Below are positions 43,778 through 49,361 of a stretch of DNA of 49,361 bases, piece by piece (position 1 is the first letter of the stretch; each line of letters starts with the position of its first letter). The position numbers were made by a program, and so were the translations under genes. The notes below the pieces were generated by a model. The model ran no database searches. It was not told the DNA's origin and was given only the letters and a program-made list of their open reading frames with translations. The stretch is taken from the NCBI GenBank assembly GCA_964464825.1, contig CAYXKL010000004.1, positions 1 to 49,361 of the forward strand, in the 5' to 3' direction. This stretch comes from DYJK01 sp964464825. Lineage in GTDB: Bacteria; Bacteroidota; Ignavibacteria; Ignavibacteriales; Melioribacteraceae.

Positions 43778-46357
43778 ATGAAATTAATAAAGATTATCAA
43801 TGTAATAATTTTATTTACAGCATCATTTTTAATTGCTCAAAACAATTTATCTAAGAACCCAAATGTATATGTAGATAATTTTGGTGTGATGCATTGGGAT
43901 GGTACTAATGATGAGGTTGCACTATTTGGAGTTAATTACACTACCCCATTTGCTTATTCATATCGTGCACACAAAAAATTAAATTTATCACTGAAGCAAG
44001 CAATCGATCTCGATGTTGCACAATTGGTACGATTAGGATTTGATGCTTTTCGAGTTCATATGTGGGATAGGGAAATATCAGATAGAGACGGAAATGTTTT
44101 GAATAATGAACATCTTGAGTTGTTTGATTATCTATTATCAAAACTTTCTGATAACGGAATCAAAACAATATTAACTCCAATAGCATGGTGGGGAACCGGC
44201 TGGCCGGAACCAGATATTGAAACACTCGGTTTTTCACAAATTTATTCTAAAATTGATTTGGTAACAAACAAGAAAGCAAGAGAAGCACAAAGAAATTACT
44301 TAACGCAAATTATGAATCATGTTAATCCATATACAAAATATTCTTATAAAAATGATCCTTCGATTATTGCTATTGAAATAATAAACGAACCGCGTCATCC
44401 GGATGAGCCGTCATTGGTTACAGAATATATAAACGAAATGTATGATGTTATACGCGGCACTGGTTACACTAAGCCAATCTTTTATAATATCAGTGAAAAC
44501 TGGAATGATGCACAAGCAAATGCAGTAACAAATTCTAAAATTCAGGGAGTTACATTTCAGTGGTATCCAACCGGGTTGGTACACAATAAAATTCTGGATG
44601 GCAACTACTTAATCAATGTGAATAAATATAATATACCTCATCAAAATGTTTTTGGTTTTGATAAAAAAGTAAAAATGGTTTACGAGTTTGATGCTGCAGA
44701 TATTGCCGGATCGTACATGTATCCAGCAATGGCTCGTTCGTTCCGTGAAGCTGGAATGCAGTTTGCAGCAATGTTTAGTTATGACCCAACACAGATTGCA
44801 TGGAGTAATACTGAATATCCAACTCATTTTGTGAATCTATTATATACACCATCTAAGGCAATAAGTCTTATGATTGCCGGAAAAGTGTTTCATAAAACCC
44901 CTCTCCGAAAATCATACGGTAATTATCCGTTGAATAATAACTTTGAGAGTTTTAGAGTGAGCTATGAAGAAAATTTAAGTGAAATGAATTCTGATAAAGA
45001 ATTTTATTATTCGAACAATACTAATACTAATCCAGTTAAACCAGAGATGCTTACAAATATTGCCGGAGTTGGAAACTCGCCAATTATAAAATATGATGGA
45101 ACAGGTGCATATTTTTTAGACAAACTTGAAAATGGCATTTGGAGATTGGAAGTTTATCCCGATTGTATCTGGTTAAATGATCCATTCGAGCAGACAAGTT
45201 TAACAAAAGAAGCAGCACGATTATTCTGGAATAAAAGAAATATTACTATAAATCTTGTGGATTTGGGAGAAGGATTTACTGTAAAAAAATTAAATGGAAT
45301 GGAATCAAAAAAAATATCTGTAAATAAAAATGAATTAAATATTGATCCCGGTATTTATTTATTGGTTTCTAATTCAGCAGATCATAAAAAAATTAAAAAG
45401 TATTCATCTGGTGTAGAGCATTTTTTAAATAATATTTATCTACCGGATAGAGATTCTAAAAATATTTACGTAGTAAATCAATCAAATCAATATTTGAGGG
45501 TGGAAAGCAGCAAACATTTTAAATTTCAAATTGCCAGTACAGAAATAATAAAGAGTGCATACTTATTCATAAAACGTATCGGCTGGCGCGGCTTTAGTAA
45601 GTATGAATTAAAAAACAACGGAGGATTCGAATATGTACCGTTGGATAGCACAATTAAATTAGATGCCGGTAATTTTGAGTATTGTGTAACTGTCGAAACA
45701 GAGAATCAGGTTTTAACATTTCCTGAAAAAATTAATAAGAGACCTTGGGATTGGGATTTTTCGATCAAACATTTATGGAATGGAGTAATAATAAATCAAA
45801 GTAAGCCTATTGTTATTTTTGATGCAGCCCGTGATCATAAAGATTTAGTATTCCCACAGTTCACTGATCAAATGAGATATAGAAATGAATACCATGATGG
45901 ATCAATCAACGGTATTAATTCACTTCATATAAATATTAATTACAAAGATAGTACTGCGATTCCATTTGGATTTCAGTTAAACATAAAAAAATATTTAAAC
46001 CCAATAAATTCTGATTCACTAAAGTATAGTTATCTTGTTATCAAAGCACGTTCTCATAATTCTGATAATTCGGAAATCAAAATAAATTTTTTATTAACTG
46101 ATGGAAGAAGTTTTAGTTCAAAAGTTACATTAATAAAAAATTTAACAGATATCAAAGTTCCTCTTGCAGATTTTACTTCAGCTTATGCACTAATTTTACC
46201 AAATTCATATCCAAGATTTTTACCAAAAGTTTGGGAATCCTCAGAAAGAAATAGCTTTAATATTAACGATATAAAAAAATGTGAGTTTATTCAGATTATC
46301 TGTGAACCAACAAAATTGGAAAGCTCAATAGAGATTGAATCCATTCATCTTGAATGA
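43778..46357 (+). CDS. Secreted clan GH-A glycoside hydrolase, probably GH147-like beta-galactosidase
   Basis: 859 residues with signal peptide (ends near LIAQ). The barrel contains FDAFRVHMWDRE, acid/base Glu204 in IEIINEPRHP and nucleophile candidate Glu303 in KMVYEFDAADIAG. Two C-terminal beta domains follow (about 540-640 and 680-859), the last resembling a carbohydrate-binding module. Proteins of this layout are often labelled membrane or secreted protein, and some are GH147 beta-galactosidases active on pectic galactan. Position directly behind GH2 and GH53 supports galactan breakdown; the family assignment is by memory of pattern and should be treated as tentative. Last gene of the operon. 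Confidence 0.7.
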   Translation: MKLIKIINVIILFTASFLIAQNNLSKNPNVYVDNFGVMHWDGTNDEVALFGVNYTTPFAYSYRAHKKLNLSLKQAIDLDVAQLVRLGFDAFRVHMWDREISDRDGNVLNNEHLELFDYLLSKLSDNGIKTILTPIAWWGTGWPEPDIETLGFSQIYSKIDLVTNKKAREAQRNYLTQIMNHVNPYTKYSYKNDPSIIAIEIINEPRHPDEPSLVTEYINEMYDVIRGTGYTKPIFYNISENWNDAQANAVTNSKIQGVTFQWYPTGLVHNKILDGNYLINVNKYNIPHQNVFGFDKKVKMVYEFDAADIAGSYMYPAMARSFREAGMQFAAMFSYDPTQIAWSNTEYPTHFVNLLYTPSKAISLMIAGKVFHKTPLRKSYGNYPLNNNFESFRVSYEENLSEMNSDKEFYYSNNTNTNPVKPEMLTNIAGVGNSPIIKYDGTGAYFLDKLENGIWRLEVYPDCIWLNDPFEQTSLTKEAARLFWNKRNITINLVDLGEGFTVKKLNGMESKKISVNKNELNIDPGIYLLVSNSADHKKIKKYSSGVEHFLNNIYLPDRDSKNIYVVNQSNQYLRVESSKHFKFQIASTEIIKSAYLFIKRIGWRGFSKYELKNNGGFEYVPLDSTIKLDAGNFEYCVTVETENQVLTFPEKINKRPWDWDFSIKHLWNGVIINQSKPIVIFDAARDHKDLVFPQFTDQMRYRNEYHDGSINGINSLHININYKDSTAIPFGFQLNIKKYLNPINSDSLKYSYLVIKARSHNSDNSEIKINFLLTDGRSFSSKVTLIKNLTDIKVPLADFTSAYALILPNSYPRFLPKVWESSERNSFNINDIKKCEFIQIICEPTKLESSIEIESIHLE

Positions 46358-46412
46358 AATCTCAAGAAAATTAATTGTAATAAATGTGTTATAAACAATA
46401 AAACTAAATAAC

Positions 46413-47804
46413 TTAAACGCCCATTATTTTTAGTTTAGGCCAGCTCTTCCAGCACCCACGTGTAAAATCTGGAAATTCTATCGATTGACTATTATTAGCG
46501 ATTGATTTTTCACTTAGTTCAGTAACCGCACTTATAGCAGCGGCATCATAAACATTCATATCTGTTGGTTTTCCTTCTAGCAAACATTGTACTAATCGGT
46601 AATCTTCAATAAAATCCATACCGCCGTGTCCGGCACCTTTGGATTTTTCTTCCAATTCTTTCCAAAGCGGATGCTCATATTCCGATTGATAATTATTTAA
46701 TGGTTCCCATGTATGTGCTTTGCTTTTACCTTCTATATGAATTTTCTGTTCAGGATATTTTCTTACAATACCTTTTGTACCCTGAAGTTCAATTTTTCTG
46801 CTGTATGGTCTCGGCAGATTAGTATCGTGTGTTACTAAAATTGTTTGTCCATTTTTAGTTTTAATTAAAGTATTCACAACATCACCGAGTGCATATTTTT
46901 GTTTTGCTTCTTTACTCTCTTTACCGAATTTATTTTCAGCATATAAATTTAAGCCTCGGGAGTTAGTGCTCATCGATACTAAATAATCAAATTGATTGCC
47001 CCTATTGATATCCATCCATTGAGCGACCGGTCCCAAACCGTGCGTAGGATAAAGATCACCATTTCTGTTAATCGAATAATTTATTCTCCATCTATTCACA
47101 TAAAAATCACTTAATTTTAATTCACGCAAATCGTGCAGATAACCGCACTCTGCATTCAGCAGTTCACCAAATAATCCTTTACGAACCATATTAAAAATCA
47201 TCATCTCCGTTCTATCGTAGCAGCAGTTTTCCATCATTACACAATGTCTTTGATATTTTTCAGCAGTTTCAACAAGCTGCCAGCATTCATCAATTGTTAA
47301 TGCAGCCGGCACCTCAGTTGCAGCATGCTTTCCGTTTTTCATTGCGGCAACGCAAACCGGCACATGCCATTCCCAGGGTGTAGAAGTAAATACAAGATCA
47401 AGATCTTCTTCTTCACACATTCTCAAATAATCATAATCACCGTCACTAAATCCTTTCGGTTTTGATCTTCCGTTTTTAACACAGAGGTTCTGCATCTGTG
47501 CAACCTTTTCGGGTAAGATGTCGCATATTGCAGCAATTTCTACTTTATCAATTTTCAGAAAGTTTTCTACATGACTTGATCCCTGGTGTCCCACTCCAAC
47601 AAATCCAACTCTAATTTTATCCAGCGGTTTTGTGGCTAATAAATTTTCCGGAACTGAAGTTTCAATGTTTGTTTGTATAGCCATACAAGAATTTATTAAT
47701 GATGAACCAAGTAATATTCCGGCACTGCTCATTGCACCAATTTTAATAAATTCCCTTCTGTCATAATTTTTTTGTTCTTCTTTATTTTGTTTTTGATGTG
47801 CCAT
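46413..47804 (-). CDS. GH109-like Gfo/Idh/MocA family protein
   Basis: 463 residues with a twin-arginine signal (Arg16-Arg17 in DRREFIKIG) followed by a lipobox-like INSC. NAD-binding fold: VGFVGVGHQGSSHV near residue 66. The catalytic region matches GH109: ATEVPAALTIDECW, MMENCCYDRTEMMIFNMVR, AECGYLHDLRE, and YPTHGLGPVAQW. GH109 enzymes remove alpha-N-acetylgalactosamine by an NAD-dependent mechanism, but some relatives have other substrates. RBS AGAGGT lies before the ATG. Encoded convergent to the galactan operon. Confidence 0.85.
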   Translation of the reverse strand: MAHQKQNKEEQKNYDRREFIKIGAMSSAGILLGSSLINSCMAIQTNIETSVPENLLATKPLDKIRVGFVGVGHQGSSHVENFLKIDKVEIAAICDILPEKVAQMQNLCVKNGRSKPKGFSDGDYDYLRMCEEEDLDLVFTSTPWEWHVPVCVAAMKNGKHAATEVPAALTIDECWQLVETAEKYQRHCVMMENCCYDRTEMMIFNMVRKGLFGELLNAECGYLHDLRELKLSDFYVNRWRINYSINRNGDLYPTHGLGPVAQWMDINRGNQFDYLVSMSTNSRGLNLYAENKFGKESKEAKQKYALGDVVNTLIKTKNGQTILVTHDTNLPRPYSRKIELQGTKGIVRKYPEQKIHIEGKSKAHTWEPLNNYQSEYEHPLWKELEEKSKGAGHGGMDFIEDYRLVQCLLEGKPTDMNVYDAAAISAVTELSEKSIANNSQSIEFPDFTRGCWKSWPKLKIMGV

Positions 47805-47950
47805 TATTACCTCTTTAGGTAATTAGATTTGAAAATTTGTTATGAATAAATAATAAATTTTATAACTATAATCCCATTAAGTTTTTCTTCAAGCTGATTT
47901 TATTAATTATTAAATTGCACTTATTATTTAATATCATAAAAGGATACTAA

Positions 47951-48085
47951 ATGTATATTGATTGGTTTACATGGAGTATATGGTTGGTTGGATTTATAAT
48001 TATGATAGTTTGGATTACTGTTCCGATTAAAGAGTTTAAGAAATTACTTGAACAAAAGAAGTCGAATAAAATTGATAAACCTTAG
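47951..48085 (+). CDS. 44-residue symporter-associated membrane protein
   Basis: Frame ATG 47951 to TAG 48083-48085, with AAAAGGA ahead of the start. One helix (IWLVGFIIMIVWITVPI) is followed by a basic tail (KEFKKLLEQKKSNKIDK). It ends 9 bases before a second SSS symporter. The position and shape fit the small accessory proteins found beside some SSS transporters. Confidence 0.65.
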   Translation: MYIDWFTWSIWLVGFIIMIVWITVPIKEFKKLLEQKKSNKIDKP

Positions 48086-48094
48086 CGGCAGAAT

Positions 48095-49361
48095 ATGAAC
48101 TACGCAGATTACATTATAGTATTCATATTTCTTATCGCAATGTTTTGGATTGGATCTATTTTTTATAAATGGATCGGCAGTTCCGATGATTATTATCTCG
48201 CTGGTAGAAAATTAACTCCATTCATTTTAGCTGCCGTACTTGCTGCCACAAATGTTAATTTATATAGTTTTGTAGGACAAGCTGGAATTGCATATAAAGA
48301 AGGAATTCCAATAATCTGGCAGACATGGACAGGAAATATGGCAATGGTTTTTTCAGGTCTTTTTATTATTCCTATTTTCCGCCGACTAAGAATTAGAACC
48401 ATACCGGAATTTCTTGAGATGAGATACAGTAAGGGTGTAAGAACATTTGTTGCAATACTCTGGATTTTCCGTTTAACATTTTGGCTTGGTGTTGTTTTAT
48501 ACACAGCGGTAATAGCAGCACAAACAATAACCGGTTTACATTCTTTTACTGCGTGGGTATTAATATTTTCTGTTGTCGTAATAATTTATACAATGCTCGG
48601 CGGAATGTGGTCTGTTGCTTTTACTGATGTTATTCAATTTATTTTAATGTTTGCCGGTGCTCTAATTTTACTTCCTTTAGCTATGAGTGCAGTTGGATGG
48701 TGGCCCGGATTAATTCAAAAGTTGCCTGAAGGTGCTTTAACTTTAGTTAAAGCAGAAGGTACATATGATTGGAAATTTATTCTTGCAATTTTTTTACTTG
48801 GGATTGAATGGGCGAGTGTTGACCAAGGATTATTACAGAGAGCTTTTGGCGCTGAGAGTACAAAATCTGTTACTAAAGGATTAGTCTTAGCTGGAATAAT
48901 AACAACACCATTTGCATTGTTATGGAATATTCCAGGTTTAGCGGCAAGAGTGCTTTATCCAAATCTTTCAAATCCAGATTCTGCAGTGCCATTGCTGATT
49001 TCAAATTTGATCCCAAATATTGTATTAGGTATTGTTATTGTTGGTCTGCTTTCATCACAACTTTCAACAATCTCGGGTAACTTAAATGGTGTGGCTACCA
49101 TATTTGCGAGTGATATTTATGAAAATGTGATTAATAAAGAAGCTACTCAAAAAAATATTTTATTTATTGCCAGAATTGTAACAATCCTAATCGGTATTGG
49201 AATGATACTATTTGCTTATTTAGTGCCGGTTCTTGGCGGTGCTGTAAATGCTTACTTAACAATCATTGCTATTATGGATATGCCATTATTTATTATTGCT
49301 GTTGTATATGGACTGCTTTGGGAAAAAATTAATTGGAAAGGCGCAATTGGCGGTTATGCAC
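48095..49361 (+). CDS. Sodium/solute symporter (SSS family), partial at window end
   Basis: 422 residues are visible and the frame runs off the end. It starts MNYADYIIVFIFLIAMFWIG with SSDDYYLAGRKLTPF near residue 30, the SSS hallmark, then FLEMRYSKGVR, LGGMWSVAFTDVIQF and SSQLSTISGNLNGVATIFASDIY. The ligand is probably a sugar or related solute, since a GH109-like gene lies upstream on the opposite strand. Differs clearly from the symporter at 34530. Confidence 0.9.
   Translation, partial: MNYADYIIVFIFLIAMFWIGSIFYKWIGSSDDYYLAGRKLTPFILAAVLAATNVNLYSFVGQAGIAYKEGIPIIWQTWTGNMAMVFSGLFIIPIFRRLRIRTIPEFLEMRYSKGVRTFVAILWIFRLTFWLGVVLYTAVIAAQTITGLHSFTAWVLIFSVVVIIYTMLGGMWSVAFTDVIQFILMFAGALILLPLAMSAVGWWPGLIQKLPEGALTLVKAEGTYDWKFILAIFLLGIEWASVDQGLLQRAFGAESTKSVTKGLVLAGIITTPFALLWNIPGLAARVLYPNLSNPDSAVPLLISNLIPNIVLGIVIVGLLSSQLSTISGNLNGVATIFASDIYENVINKEATQKNILFIARIVTILIGIGMILFAYLVPVLGGAVNAYLTIIAIMDMPLFIIAVVYGLLWEKINWKGAIGGYA

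Noticed and set aside
1..49361. CRISPR array, rRNA operon, transposase or integrase gene
   Set aside because: I looked for regularly spaced repeats, conserved rRNA segments and DDE, serine or tyrosine recombinase motifs and saw none.

Overview
The window is AT-rich DNA from a bacterium of the Bacteroidota/Ignavibacteriota kind; an Ignavibacteria-like heterotroph is my best guess. The clues are type IX secretion sorting domains (core NYPNPFN...) on two large exoenzymes, a TonB-receptor/DUF4249 pair, many short-signal lipoproteins and a polysaccharide-degrading gene set. Placement is inference from gene content; no rRNA gene is present.

Layout. 1-3.8 kb: the end of a TonB-dependent receptor and a lipoprotein partner, convergent with a GH13 amylase lipoprotein. 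4.1 kb: tRNA-Ser(UGA). 4.4-11.7 kb: a TPR-PAS histidine kinase with NarL-type regulator, two paralogous small secreted proteins, an AIM24-family protein, two lipoproteins and a secreted caspase-like protein. 11.9-12.7 kb: an RsbW-like kinase and a STAS antagonist, parts of a partner-switching system whose RsbU-type phosphatase and second STAS protein lie at 20.8-22.3 kb.

12.7-20.75 kb, between those two halves, is an accessory island. It holds a protein ending in a sliding-clamp-binding motif; two overlapping ORFs (the second with a HEPN-type RX4H motif) joined by a textbook -1 slippery heptamer behind an internal Shine-Dalgarno; a helicase C-terminal remnant; and a divergent locus. The locus has a 42-residue membrane protein and a PcfJ-like protein on the minus strand, facing an AAA+ ATPase, a probable uracil-DNA-glycosylase-fold protein and a WYL regulator on the plus strand. 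Two near-identical palindromes 33 bp apart sit in the shared promoter region. I consider this divergent locus the best candidate for an undescribed, possibly anti-phage, system. The island ends in an AbiEi-type antitoxin stump whose two operators are intact and which is fused over the last codons of a broken histidine kinase; that marks the right-hand boundary.

22.5-33.3 kb: secreted enzymes and surface proteins (LamG-phosphoesterase with T9SS signal, fibronectin-repeat lipoprotein, CE1-like esterase, DUF5916 protein with a G9 tract in its ribosome-binding site) and an RNA methyltransferase. 33.4-46.4 kb: a coherent beta-galactan/galactose operon: LacI regulator with an operator palindrome, sodium/sugar symporter, small membrane protein, galK, galT, GH2 beta-galactosidase with an inserted LamG-like domain, GH53 endo-galactanase carrying an in-frame palindromic element, and a GH147-like enzyme. 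Secreted enzymes would release galactose, the symporter would import it and GalK/GalT would feed the Leloir pathway; galE is not in the window. 46.4-49.4 kb: a GH109-like oxidoreductase-fold protein, a 44-residue membrane protein and a second symporter running off the end.
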